Assembly (NCBI GenBank): GCA_002841155.1
Contig: PHEH01000007.1
Location: forward strand, 110,177-174,176
Length of the DNA stretch: 64,000 bases
Direction: 5' to 3'
Source: Alphaproteobacteria bacterium HGW-Alphaproteobacteria-18
GTDB taxonomy: Bacteria; Pseudomonadota; Alphaproteobacteria; Caulobacterales; Hyphomonadaceae
Within the stretch, counting starts at the first letter, position 1, and each line of letters starts with the position of its first letter. The notes beneath the pieces were generated by a model. The model was not told the origin of the DNA. It did not search any database and saw only the letters and a list, made by a program, of their open reading frames with translations. This document shows, one piece after another, positions 17,145 to 26,422 of this stretch. The translations under genes were made by a program, and so were the position numbers.

Positions 17145-18541
17145 ACTTTCTGCGCGGCCGCTGCCGCAGACCGGCGCGCTTCAAGCTGGCTTACCAGGTC
17201 TCGGTGGCGGGCATGGTCAAGGTCATATCCGCGCAGGATGAGGAGAATGGCAACGGCGCCGGCTGCCGGGATGAGTGCCATGATGGCTTTCATGCCGAGC
17301 AGGGTTTCCCCTGTCAGGGTGGCATTTGCCTCAAAGCCGACAAGGCCGAGGAGCGCGCCCAGCAGCACTGCGTTGATGCCTGTGGCGGCCTTCTGGGCGA
17401 AGGTCGCAAAGCCGAATGTCTTGGCTTCGGCGCGAACGCCGGTTGCAACTTCCCCATACTCCACTGTGTCCGGCAGCATGGCCCAGAACATCACCGCCAG
17501 GGAGGATGATCCGACACCGGTGATGAGGATCGAGCCGAAAGTGAGCCAGAGCCAATTTTCGAAGTTGAAGAAGAACAGCAGATAACCGGCGAGCGAAACG
17601 AGCGTTCCCATGCTCAGGGCAAAGCGCTTGGAGCTGCGTTTTGAGACCATTACCCAGATCGGGACGGTCAGCACCAGGAGGATAGCGGGCAGGACGAGCG
17701 CGATGACCGTGAGCTCTGGCCGCTGGAGATCATATTTGAAATGGTAGAGCATGTTCTTGCCAAACATGCCGAGACATACAGAGCCCAGCACAATGATGGC
17801 GAAGACGCGCATGAGCGGCGGGTTTGCCAGGAACATCGGGAAGATGGATTTGAGATCGCCCAGGAAGCTGTCTGACGGGACCGGTTTGGTATCAGGCTCT
17901 CGCATCGAGTAAAAGCAGTAGAGCAAGGCCAGCGTCGCCAGAGCCCCACTGATACAGGCGGAGATAAAATAGGCCTGAGCTTCACGGCCCTCACCGAATG
18001 TCTGCACAAGAACAGGCGTCAGGAACACGACAGAAAGACCGCCCGTCGCCGCGCCAACCATTCGGAAGCCTGCCAGCACGGAACGCTCTTCGCCATCGCT
18101 GGTGAGGCGCGCCTGCAATGAATTGAACGGCATGGAGACGATCGTATAGGCGGTGCGCAGGAAAATATGAGTCGCCAGTGCCCAGACCACCGGATCAATG
18201 GGCAGGCTGCCTGGTTCGGAAAAGGCCAGCGGATAGGCAATCCCAAACGGCACCGCGCCATACAGCAGCCAGGGGCGGTACATCCCCATACGCGAGCGCG
18301 TGCGGTCTGCCATTGCGGCAAAGACCGGATCAGTCACCGCATCCCAGACCATGGCGATCATATAGATTGTGCCGGCCATAACCGGGGAAATCCCTAGAAC
18401 GTCCGTATAGAAATACATCAGGAAAAGCGCGGTGCCCTGCCAGACGAGCAGGAAACCGAAATCGCCCACGCCAAACCCGATGCGAGCCTTAAGCGGCACC
18501 TGACCAGGCTTCTTCGGCATACCAGAGGCTGCGTTTGTCAT
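17141..18541 (-). CDS. MFS permease of the glycoside-pentoside-hexuronide (GPH) type
   Basis: The 466-residue protein has about 12 hydrophobic segments and GPH-type signatures: WDAVTDPVFAAMADRTRSRMGMYRPW after the second helix and a second-half loop WVMVSKRSSKRF. GPH permeases take up sugars or glycosides with Na+ or H+ across the inner membrane. Its ATG overlaps the stop of the GH3 glucosidase gene (ATGA), so glucosidase and permease are translationally coupled. This supports import of the glucosidase product or of the glycoside itself. Confidence 0.88.
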   Translation of the reverse strand: MTNAASGMPKKPGQVPLKARIGFGVGDFGFLLVWQGTALFLMYFYTDVLGISPVMAGTIYMIAMVWDAVTDPVFAAMADRTRSRMGMYRPWLLYGAVPFGIAYPLAFSEPGSLPIDPVVWALATHIFLRTAYTIVSMPFNSLQARLTSDGEERSVLAGFRMVGAATGGLSVVFLTPVLVQTFGEGREAQAYFISACISGALATLALLYCFYSMREPDTKPVPSDSFLGDLKSIFPMFLANPPLMRVFAIIVLGSVCLGMFGKNMLYHFKYDLQRPELTVIALVLPAILLVLTVPIWVMVSKRSSKRFALSMGTLVSLAGYLLFFFNFENWLWLTFGSILITGVGSSSLAVMFWAMLPDTVEYGEVATGVRAEAKTFGFATFAQKAATGINAVLLGALLGLVGFEANATLTGETLLGMKAIMALIPAAGAVAILLILRGYDLDHARHRDLVSQLEARRSAAAAAQKV

Positions 18542-21006
18542 GAGTGCAGCTCGAACTCAGCGGCCTGGCGCAGATCGCGCGAAGAAACGCCCGCATGGAC
18601 GGCATATTTTCCGGGCGACACCACCCATGCGCCTGCATGCATGTCGAACCAGGCAAAGTCTTCGCGGACGAGCACAAAGGTCAGACGCGCGGTTTCACCC
18701 GGCTTCAGAGAAGTTTTTCGGAAAGCCTTCAGCTGGCGTGGCGGCATCGCCTCTCTGGTGGCGCGGTCTTCCAGATAGAGCTGCACGGTTTCAGCTGCCT
18801 CGACAGCGCCGGTGTTGGTGAGATTTAAACTGACCTCCACATCCTGAGCAGACGGGGACACTGATACCTGGAGATCACTGATCTCGAAGCGGGAGTATGT
18901 CAGTCCGTGCCCGAATGGAAACAACACATCGCGCCCGGCCTTGTCATAATAGCGATAGCCGACAAAGATGCCCTCGCCATACTCGGCCGATTTGTGGCCG
19001 GGATAGAAGGGATAGGTGGGATTGTCTTCATAATGGTGGGGGAAGGTGACCGGCAGCTTGCCCGAAGGAGACACCTTGCCCGAGAGCAGGTCTTCCAGCG
19101 CTGAACCGCCCTCCCCGCCCGGCAGCCACATCTGCAAGATTGCCGGGACATCCCCGGCCCAGGGCATCTCGACAGGCGCGCCCGTATTGACGATGACGGC
19201 CGTTCCGGGATTGGCGGCAACAACCTCGCGGACAAAATCATCCTGCCCGGCAGAAAGCTTCATGCTGCGCCGGTCCCTGCCCTCGGTTTCGTCCGTGGTA
19301 CCCGATCCGACAAAGAGAAGGACCATGTCAGCGGCCCTGGCGGCGGCGATCGCTGCCGCGCGGCTGGGCGCGGGGGGGCGCATGGAGATGTTGAAAATAT
19401 TGAAGGCGCGAATGGCACGCTCAGTCGGCTGTGAATAGCGTATACGGATTGGATAGGTACGCCCCGCCTGCATGCGCATGCGCGCTTCACGGCGGTTGAG
19501 CGGGAGGATCATGAACAGCAGCTCACGCTCAGACGGCGTGCCTTGCCCCACAAGAATTTCATTGCCGATGGAAAGTTCTACATCCTCATTGGAATGGGAA
19601 ATGACAAAATCATAGTCGCCATCCTGCTCCGGGCGGAAATAGCCCGTCCATTCCACCGAGAAGGAGAGGTCATCCTCTGTCTGAACCTTGCCGCCGAAAC
19701 CGAGTTTGGAGAAATGCCAGTCGATCTCTTCATGTGCGACGGGGCCGGCGCAGCCAGGCTTGGCGTAATAGCGGGCCGTGAGGCCGTGTTGCGTGAACGT
19801 TTCATCGGGCGACAGGAGGCGCCAGTCGATCTGCGGCGGCGCGGGCTCATGATCGAGACCCCGTTCAAAAATCAGTTCGACGTCACTGCCAAGCGCAGCT
19901 TTCAGCCCCTCCAGCGGGCTGACGATCCTGTCCGGGCTGACCTGCGAACTGCCCCCACCCTGAATGGCTGGCATGTAGGCTGGCTGTCCGATCACGGCGA
20001 CGCGCCGGACGTTTTTCGAAACAGGCAGCAGGCCGCCTTCATTCTTCAGAAGCACCATGGACTGGCCGGCAGCATCCCGCGCGCAGGCGCGGTGGCGGGC
20101 GCTGCAAAGTTCTCCCCGCGCTGATTTCGGATTCCCATCGAGCAGGCCGCAGCGGATGATAAGGCGCAGCAGGCGGCGGGCATGGTCATCCACCACCGCC
20201 TGGCTTACGTCTCCATTGCGAACGGCCTCGACAAGCTTTGCGCCAAAATGACGGGCGGGTCCGGGCATTTCGAGATCCATGCCGTGATTGGCAGCCTCTG
20301 CTGTGGTCTTGGTGGCGCCCCAGTCGGAGACAACCACACCGTCATAACCCCACTCGCCTTTCAGCACCTGTTCCAGCAGGAACTCATTCTCGCAGGCGAA
20401 GACGCCATTCACCTTGTTATAGGCGCCCATGACCGTCCACGGATTGGCGCGGCGGATGACAGGTTCATACACGGCGAGATAAATCTCGCGCAGGGTGCGC
20501 TCCGACATATCGGAACTGCCCGTCATGCGCTCATGTTCCTGATTGTTGGCGGCGTAATGTTTCAGGGATGTGCCGACGCCTTCTGACTGGACGCCCGCCA
20601 CATAGGCAGTGGCGATCTCGGCGGCGAGGCGCGGATCTTCCGAATAGGTTTCAAAGTTACGCCCGCCGAGCGGGGTACGCTGAATATTTACCGCCGGAGC
20701 AAGGAGCACATCCACTTCATGCGCGATGGCTTCGCGCGCAATGGCAGCGCCAACTTCAGCGACAAGGGTTTCGTTCCAGGTGGCGGCCAGCGCGACACCG
20801 ACGGGGAACACCGTGGCGGCTTCAGAATTTACAGAACGCAGGCCCGTGGGGCCATCCGAGACGCGCAGGCTGGGGATGCCAAGACGTTCAATGGCCGGGA
20901 GCGTCCAGAAATCGCGCCCCGCCATAAGCGAGACCTTTTCTTCCAGTGTCATGCGCTCAAGCAGCGCCGAGATCCGCGCTTCGGTATCCGGAGTTCGTGT
21001 TGCCAT
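18538..21006 (-). CDS. Glycoside hydrolase family 3 beta-glucosidase with PA14 insert
   Basis: The 822-residue protein has a GH3 N-terminal barrel with APAVNIQRTPLGGRNFETYSEDP, the KHYAANNQE motif, and the nucleophile Asp in GVVVSDWGATKT. A GH3 C-terminal domain follows, interrupted at about residues 400-545 by a PA14 domain (FRPEQDGDYDFVISHSNEDV). A fibronectin-III-like C-terminus has GHGLTYSRFEISDL. PA14-containing GH3 enzymes act on glucosides with bulky or unusual aglycones. I see no signal peptide, so cytoplasmic action is likely. It is the first gene of an operon with the permease and faces the divergent TetR gene across 128 bp holding a perfect palindrome. Confidence 0.93.
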   Translation of the reverse strand: MATRTPDTEARISALLERMTLEEKVSLMAGRDFWTLPAIERLGIPSLRVSDGPTGLRSVNSEAATVFPVGVALAATWNETLVAEVGAAIAREAIAHEVDVLLAPAVNIQRTPLGGRNFETYSEDPRLAAEIATAYVAGVQSEGVGTSLKHYAANNQEHERMTGSSDMSERTLREIYLAVYEPVIRRANPWTVMGAYNKVNGVFACENEFLLEQVLKGEWGYDGVVVSDWGATKTTAEAANHGMDLEMPGPARHFGAKLVEAVRNGDVSQAVVDDHARRLLRLIIRCGLLDGNPKSARGELCSARHRACARDAAGQSMVLLKNEGGLLPVSKNVRRVAVIGQPAYMPAIQGGGSSQVSPDRIVSPLEGLKAALGSDVELIFERGLDHEPAPPQIDWRLLSPDETFTQHGLTARYYAKPGCAGPVAHEEIDWHFSKLGFGGKVQTEDDLSFSVEWTGYFRPEQDGDYDFVISHSNEDVELSIGNEILVGQGTPSERELLFMILPLNRREARMRMQAGRTYPIRIRYSQPTERAIRAFNIFNISMRPPAPSRAAAIAAARAADMVLLFVGSGTTDETEGRDRRSMKLSAGQDDFVREVVAANPGTAVIVNTGAPVEMPWAGDVPAILQMWLPGGEGGSALEDLLSGKVSPSGKLPVTFPHHYEDNPTYPFYPGHKSAEYGEGIFVGYRYYDKAGRDVLFPFGHGLTYSRFEISDLQVSVSPSAQDVEVSLNLTNTGAVEAAETVQLYLEDRATREAMPPRQLKAFRKTSLKPGETARLTFVLVREDFAWFDMHAGAWVVSPGKYAVHAGVSSRDLRQAAEFELHS

Positions 21007-21045
21007 ATTCGCCTCCCATGCCTTTTTTTAGCTATGACAACGTTG

Positions 21046-21061
21046 CTTTCCACATGGAAAG
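21046..21061. promoter_or_regulatory. Palindromic operator CTTTCCA-CA-TGGAAAG
   Basis: Seven-base arms with a two-base centre lie between the divergent GH3 and TetR genes. The core TTTCC-N4-GGAAA recurs with the same spacing at 21911-21924, in front of the TonB receptor gene. Two copies flanking a TetR gene make this its probable binding site. Confidence 0.7.
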
Positions 21062-21134
21062 TTTTTTCGCAATAGCCGAAGCCAAAGTTTTGCCTGATAA
21101 GATGCCTTAAGTATTGTTGTAAAAGGATTTCCCG

Positions 21135-21851
21135 ATGCCCGCAGGAAAAAAGACGCTTGCCAAGCCGGCTGTGACATCGGCGCGAATCCCTCAACAGGCC
21201 CGTTCCGGAGAAAGCCGCGCAAACATTCTCAATGCGGCCCGGAAGGCCTTCGCGGAAAAGGGGTTTGAAGCCGCCAACATCCGAGACATCGCAACCGATG
21301 CCGGGGTTACGCATACATTGATCCGCTATCACTTCGGCAGCAAGGAGGAGCTGTGGAAGGAGGTGGTGACCCACATGTTCCAGCGGCTGGGCGAAGAGAT
21401 GCGTGAGGGCCTGAAGGGCGTAAAAGGCGCCTCGCCTCAGGAAAACCTTCGAGAGTTCCTGCGCACGTATATCCGCTATTGCGCCCGCAATCCTGAACAT
21501 GTGCGCATCATGATCATGGAATCAGTTCATGGCGGCGACCGCATCGAGTGGATGATCAGCTATATCCGGAAAAGCCATCAGAATCAGACACCTTTCCTCC
21601 GGCGCCTGATGAAAGACGGGGATATTCCCGAGGTCTGGCTGGTTTCCCTGTTCTATTCCATCTCCGCAATCTGTCAGATGCCGTTCGTTCTGGCTCAGTC
21701 AATCAAAGGCGTTTACGGCGTCGATATCCTCTCGGACGAGGCCATCGAGGCACATACTGATACTGTTCTTGCCCTTCTTCTCCGCGATAAACCCAAGAGC
21801 CGGAAGCACTGGCCAGCCCTGCCCGCATGGACCTCGGCCAGCAAATCATGA
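21135..21851 (+). CDS. TetR family regulator of the glycoside/sulfate locus
   Basis: The 238-residue protein has a Lys/Ala-rich N-terminal tail and then the TetR DNA-binding domain: ILNAARKAFAEKGFEAANI followed by a helix-turn-helix with VTHTLIRYHFGSKEELW (about residues 30-78). It lies between the GH3-permease operon (divergent) and the TonB receptor-sulfatase genes (same strand). Both flanking promoters carry the same palindrome, so it probably represses both arms and responds to a glycoside or its breakdown product. Confidence 0.88.
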   Translation: MPAGKKTLAKPAVTSARIPQQARSGESRANILNAARKAFAEKGFEAANIRDIATDAGVTHTLIRYHFGSKEELWKEVVTHMFQRLGEEMREGLKGVKGASPQENLREFLRTYIRYCARNPEHVRIMIMESVHGGDRIEWMISYIRKSHQNQTPFLRRLMKDGDIPEVWLVSLFYSISAICQMPFVLAQSIKGVYGVDILSDEAIEAHTDTVLALLLRDKPKSRKHWPALPAWTSASKS

Positions 21852-21884
21852 GCCTTCCTGATTGGAGATCTTAAAAGGACCCCA

Positions 21885-21925
21885 TTGACAAACTTTCCAT
21901 TTGTCGAAATTTTCCAACCGGAAAG
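21885..21925 (+). promoter_or_regulatory. Promoter and operator of the TonB receptor gene
   Basis: A perfect TTGACA (21885-21890) is followed at about 16-17 bp by a weak -10 (AAATTT). The palindrome TTTCC-AACC-GGAAA (21911-21924) overlaps the -10 and start-site region; a half-conserved copy (CTTTCCATTTGTCGAAA) lies in the spacer. The layout fits repression by the adjacent TetR protein. Confidence 0.6.
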
Positions 21926-21951
21926 CTACCAGGCTTTTGGGAGGATTCATC

Positions 21952-24288
21952 ATGCAACATAAACATCGCACACTCATAACAGCGTCGGCGCTATCCATCG
22001 CCATCGCGACCCTTGCCCCAATCGCGCACGCCCAGGAAGAAGCCGGTGCTGACGAAAACCGTCGCCTGAATACGGTCACCGTGACGGCCCAGCGCGTGGA
22101 GCAGAACATTCAGGATGTTCCAATTTCCGTCACCGCAATTGGCGGCGCCGCCTTACAGGCACGCCAGATCGACGGATTCGACCAACTCCAGTATGTCGCA
22201 CCGGGCGTGACGTTCAGCGCGGGCGTCAACGCCCGCCAGTCCGCCACAACGATCCGCGGCATTGGCACCGGACTGTTCAATATCGGCATTGAGGGCAGCG
22301 TCGCAATCGCCGTTGATGGCGTGATCATGGGCCGCGAGGGCGCCGGCATCTTCGACTTTGCAGACGTTGAGCGGATCGAAGTGCTCCGTGGACCGCAAGG
22401 CACACTATTTGGCAAGAACGCTTCCGCAGGCGTGATCTCTGTTGTCACCAAGAAGCCTACCGAAGATCTCACCGCCGAAATGAGCCTTGGTTATGGCTCC
22501 TATGACGAGATCAATGCCTATGGCGCGGTCTCAGGTCCAATTGCCAATGGGGTAACAGCGCGCCTGTCAGCCTATTCGAACACGCGCGATGGTTACATCA
22601 AGAATGTGAACCCGAACGCAACGCAGAAAAGAGTAAACGAGAGGAATGAGCAGGGGGTTCGCGGGAAGATCAATTTTTCCCTGTCTGACGAGTCAGACCT
22701 GCTCCTGAGTGCTGACTATGTTACGCGCGACCAGGCAGCGGGCGCCCTTACCTACCGTCAGGCGTCAGCAGGTGGGCCAGGAACCGGGCTTCTGGGTTTT
22801 GGCGTCCCTGCGATTGCCAACCAGTCTGCCGCTCTGGGGATTACTCCGGGGCCGAATAATCTCAGCATCGGATCGGAAGTGCCCTTTGCTTCAGAGATGG
22901 ATGCCTGGGGCCTTGGCGCCGAATACAGCCGCAGCCTTGGCGATTTCGAGTTTGTTTCGCTGACATCATACCGGGAATGGAACAGCGTCGACAATAACGA
23001 CTCCGACCTTACCCCCCTTCCGATCCTTGAAATCAATTCAGGCGATCTCGCACAGAGCCAGTTCAGCCAGGAGTTCCGGATTGTCTCACCGCGTGACAGG
23101 GCATTTACCTACACGCTCGGCGCGTATTACTTCACGCAGGACATCGATCAGAACAACATTCAGGCGGGCACAGCTGGCCTGAATCTTCTCGGCGCCCTTC
23201 CTCCCGGCGCGCGCGTTGGCACACGCCTTGAATCGCAGTTCAGCGAAACGAATTATGCCGTATTCGGACAAGGCGAGTATGCCGTAACCGACAAGCTGTC
23301 ACTTATCGGCGGCCTGCGTATCCTCAATTCTGAAATTGAGGGAAGCCAGGAGAAGTTTATCGCAGACGGCGCTGTTGCCCCTTACGCCGGACAGTCTGTT
23401 TCGAGCGGCGTGCAAAGCGCCGGAGACGATGAAACCGCTGTCGTCTGGAGACTCGGCGCGCAGTACTTTGTGGATGATAATACAAACGTTTTCACCACTG
23501 TTACCCGAGGCTACAAATCGGCAGGCGTAGTCCAGGGCCTCACCATCAATCCCATCAGCGGAAATACGCTCCCGACCGTGGACGCGGAAATCCCGACACA
23601 GTTTGAAGCAGGCATCCGGCGATCCTCCCCCGATGGCCGCCTTGTGACGAACTTCACAGGCTTCTATGGCCAGATCGAGGACTTCCAGGCGCAGACCCTG
23701 GTTCCGGGGCCGTCCGGAACCTCGATCTTCACTGTCGCGAACGCAGGGAAGGCTGAGACCTATGGCTTCGAGAGCGAAATCACAGCGCTGCCAACGGAAA
23801 ACCTGACTCTGTCCGCTGCCATCGCCTACACAAAAGCAACGTTCGATGAGTTCACCGGCGCGCCTTGCTACCAGCTGCAAACTGCGGCGCAGGGTTGCAC
23901 AGGCACGCCCGCCTCACAGGATCTTTCCGGAAAGCGTCTGCCGAATTCACCTGAGTGGGTCATCAACGCACTCGCACGTTACGATTTTGATCTGACACAG
24001 CAGAACACTGCCTTCGTTCAACTCGGCGCCCAATATCGCAGCGATGCAGTTTCAGGCCTGACGAATGATCCGAACACGGTCATTGATGCTTACACACTTC
24101 TGGATATGCAAGTGGGTGTGAATTTCTGGGAAAACCGGGCCACATTCACTGTATTCGGGCGCAACCTGACTGACGAGAACTTCGCCGAAGCCATCGTGGC
24201 CATGCCCTTCGACACGGGCGGATATGCCCAGTTCGTTACGCTTGAAGCACAGCGCACCTGGGGAGCGAAACTCTCCGTGCGATATTGA
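21952..24288 (+). CDS. TonB-dependent outer-membrane receptor
   Basis: ATG 21952 follows GGGAGGA; an upstream in-frame start at 21901 would sit in the promoter. The 778-residue protein has a signal peptide (cleavage near IAHA|QEE), a TonB-box-like NTVTVTAQR, a plug domain with VERIEVLRGPQGTLFGKNASAGVI, and a beta-barrel ending in WGAKLSVRY. It actively imports a large or scarce substrate across the outer membrane. The sulfatase, GH3 enzyme and GPH permease nearby suggest a sulfated or glucosylated compound. It shares its operator with the GH3 gene. Confidence 0.92.
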   Translation: MQHKHRTLITASALSIAIATLAPIAHAQEEAGADENRRLNTVTVTAQRVEQNIQDVPISVTAIGGAALQARQIDGFDQLQYVAPGVTFSAGVNARQSATTIRGIGTGLFNIGIEGSVAIAVDGVIMGREGAGIFDFADVERIEVLRGPQGTLFGKNASAGVISVVTKKPTEDLTAEMSLGYGSYDEINAYGAVSGPIANGVTARLSAYSNTRDGYIKNVNPNATQKRVNERNEQGVRGKINFSLSDESDLLLSADYVTRDQAAGALTYRQASAGGPGTGLLGFGVPAIANQSAALGITPGPNNLSIGSEVPFASEMDAWGLGAEYSRSLGDFEFVSLTSYREWNSVDNNDSDLTPLPILEINSGDLAQSQFSQEFRIVSPRDRAFTYTLGAYYFTQDIDQNNIQAGTAGLNLLGALPPGARVGTRLESQFSETNYAVFGQGEYAVTDKLSLIGGLRILNSEIEGSQEKFIADGAVAPYAGQSVSSGVQSAGDDETAVVWRLGAQYFVDDNTNVFTTVTRGYKSAGVVQGLTINPISGNTLPTVDAEIPTQFEAGIRRSSPDGRLVTNFTGFYGQIEDFQAQTLVPGPSGTSIFTVANAGKAETYGFESEITALPTENLTLSAAIAYTKATFDEFTGAPCYQLQTAAQGCTGTPASQDLSGKRLPNSPEWVINALARYDFDLTQQNTAFVQLGAQYRSDAVSGLTNDPNTVIDAYTLLDMQVGVNFWENRATFTVFGRNLTDENFAEAIVAMPFDTGGYAQFVTLEAQRTWGAKLSVRY

Positions 24289-24393
24289 TCCAACCGGGAG
24301 CACACAGCGCCTCATGGATATCATCTGAACATCGTGACTGGGCGGCCTTCAGTGGCTGCCCAGCGCCTTTTACCGCGCCCGGAAGGAACCCGC

Positions 24394-25773
24394 ATGCCCC
24401 TCAGATTCGCCCGATGGACAACTGCGCTCATGTTTTGTGCCGCCTGCGCCGCATCACCTGCGCCCACCTTTACGGCCCAGGAAAAACCAACTGCGCATTC
24501 CGGCCCGCCCAACATCATCATTATCTTGACGGATGATTTGGGCTGGGGCGATATCAGCCTTAACGGATCTGCGCTGATCAAAACGCCCAACATTGACCGC
24601 ATCGGTCAGGAGGGAATTCAGCTTACTGACTTCTACGCCGGATCAAATGTATGCTCCCCTTCGCGCGCAGCACTTCTGACGGGCCGCTATCCCATCAGAT
24701 CCGGAATGCAGCATGTCATTTTTCCACACTCGCAGGATGGCCTGCCCGAGGAAGAGATTACGATCTCGGAAATGCTCAAGGCTGCAGGATATCGAACCGG
24801 AATGGTTGGAAAGTGGCATCTAGGGCATACGGATGAACACTGGCCGACGAATCACGGATTCGACTGGTTTTATGGTGTCGCCTATTCCAACGACATGACG
24901 CCGTTTGACCTCTATGAGGGTAAGCAGATTATCGAGAGCCCCGCAGATCAGCCCCAATTGAGCCTGAATTACGCCAACGCCGCCAGGGAGTTCATTCAGG
25001 AAGATCGGGAAAAACCCTTCTTCCTCTATTATGCCGAAACCTTTCCGCACATCCCGCTCTTTGTATCAGACGAGAGAAGCGGAACCTCAGAGGCAGGACT
25101 ATATGGCGATGTCGTAGAAACCCTGGATGCAGGGATCGGCATTCTCCTCGACACGCTGGACAGCGCAGACATTTCTGACAACACGCTGATTATTTTCACA
25201 AGTGACAACGGCCCCTGGTTTGAAGGCAGCGCAGGCGATTTCCGTGGCCGGAAAGGCGAAACGCATGAAGGCGGCTTCCGCGTTCCATTTCTCGCACGCT
25301 GGCCCAGGCACATTCCCGCCGGAACAATCAGTCACGAAATGGCAATGAACATCGACCTTCTGCCAACCGCCGCAGCAATCTCTGGCGGCACCCTGCCCAC
25401 CGACAGGATCATCGACGGCAGGGATCTGACAGATCTTTTGACAGCTGGCGCACCGTCACCCCACGATCTGCTCTTCTTCTTTGACGGTAATGATATCGTT
25501 GCCGCACGCGATACCCGTTTCAGGCTCGTGCTCAATACCTTCTACCGGACAATAAGTGTTCCGTTCGAATATTTTGGCGCAGCCCTGCTGTTCGATCTGG
25601 AAAAAGACCCTCAGGAGTCTTTCAGCTTCATACGCGAGTATCCTGAGGACGCAGACCGTCTCAAATCAGCGGTCCAGGCCTTGCGCAGCGAGGTATCAGA
25701 AAACGTAAAACAGCCGATCAGCCATCTGGCACCTGACGATGGCACGTTGATCGGCCCTCAGCTGACGGAGTGA
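24394..25773 (+). CDS. Secreted sulfatase (type I, formylglycine-dependent)
   Basis: ATG 24394 follows GGAAGGA, 105 bp after the receptor gene. The 459-residue protein starts with a short hydrophobic export signal (ALMFCAACAASPAP), possibly a lipoprotein signal. The metal-binding LTDDLGWGD is followed by the catalytic C87-S-P-S-R, whose Cys is converted to formylglycine, then GRYPIRSGMQ, a GKWHLG motif and SDNGPW. It hydrolyses sulfate esters, probably in the periplasm. The substrate is unknown; it is probably cotranscribed with the receptor. Confidence 0.9.
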   Translation: MPLRFARWTTALMFCAACAASPAPTFTAQEKPTAHSGPPNIIIILTDDLGWGDISLNGSALIKTPNIDRIGQEGIQLTDFYAGSNVCSPSRAALLTGRYPIRSGMQHVIFPHSQDGLPEEEITISEMLKAAGYRTGMVGKWHLGHTDEHWPTNHGFDWFYGVAYSNDMTPFDLYEGKQIIESPADQPQLSLNYANAAREFIQEDREKPFFLYYAETFPHIPLFVSDERSGTSEAGLYGDVVETLDAGIGILLDTLDSADISDNTLIIFTSDNGPWFEGSAGDFRGRKGETHEGGFRVPFLARWPRHIPAGTISHEMAMNIDLLPTAAAISGGTLPTDRIIDGRDLTDLLTAGAPSPHDLLFFFDGNDIVAARDTRFRLVLNTFYRTISVPFEYFGAALLFDLEKDPQESFSFIREYPEDADRLKSAVQALRSEVSENVKQPISHLAPDDGTLIGPQLTE

Positions 25774-25780
25774 TCTGGAA

Positions 25781-25810
25781 GAAGCGCCGAGACAGCCCTT
25801 TCGGCGCTTC
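25781..25810 (+). terminator. Hairpin after the sulfatase gene
   Basis: GAAGCGCCGA and TCGGCGCTTC form perfect 10-bp arms with a 10-base loop, starting 7 bp past the sulfatase stop. There is no T-run after it, but its position fits the end of the receptor-sulfatase unit. Confidence 0.6.
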
Positions 25811-25882
25811 ACATCCCGCCCGAAAAATTCACGCGGCGCGCCTCGTCAGACCCATTATCTAGCCTGCCCGTTTCAGCCGTGC

Positions 25883-26239
25883 GTGGGGACGGATGGATCC
25901 CCTGTTTCGACGCCCCCCGGAGACGCCTGGGTCTTCGCGGCCGCCGATGCGGCTGGCCGCATATCCGAAGTGCGCGAAAAGAAGCGCATTTCTCCGCATG
26001 CGACTGTCGGGCTTTACTGGTTTTCTTCTTTCAACCGGTTCTCAGATGCTTACACGCTGCATTATTCCGATCCGGGCAATCTCGAGAAGGGTGAGCGGTA
26101 TGTGGCGCCAATTTATAATACGCTGATTACCAGTGGCAGCGCCGTCTTCGTTCACGAGGTGCCCGCCAGCGCAGTCATTGCGCTCGCCCCCCCAGCTGAT
26201 GTTGAAGCCTTCCTTCGCAGCGCGCCGCCCGCTCTCTGA
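25883..26239 (+). pseudogene. C-terminal fragment of a sugar nucleotidyltransferase
   Basis: The 118-residue frame (GTG at 25883) matches only the last third of sugar nucleotidyltransferase-like proteins. Recognisable parts are GRISEVREKKRISPHATVGLYWF, the YVAPIYNTLI motif, and a C-terminal VHEVPASAVIALAPPADVEAFL. The catalytic N-terminal half with the GxGxR loop is missing and is not found upstream in any frame. It is likely a remnant left by deletion or rearrangement and probably makes no active enzyme. It starts about 70 bp after the hairpin of the sulfatase unit. The 26240-26422 stretch after it holds nothing I recognise. Confidence 0.6.
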
Positions 26240-26422
26240 GCTCACACCATAGGGCAGCTCTCTCGCAAATCGCTCTATCCTCCACTTAACTCAGGCCCAG
26301 ATGCGCCAGCCCCTCCCCAAGTCAGGCGGCCGGAAGTCTTCGAGTGTCTGATGACGGACAAGTGATCTGGCACGTCCGCCGATTGGCGAAGCGCCGATAC
26401 CTGCTCCGACGGCGAATGCAGA

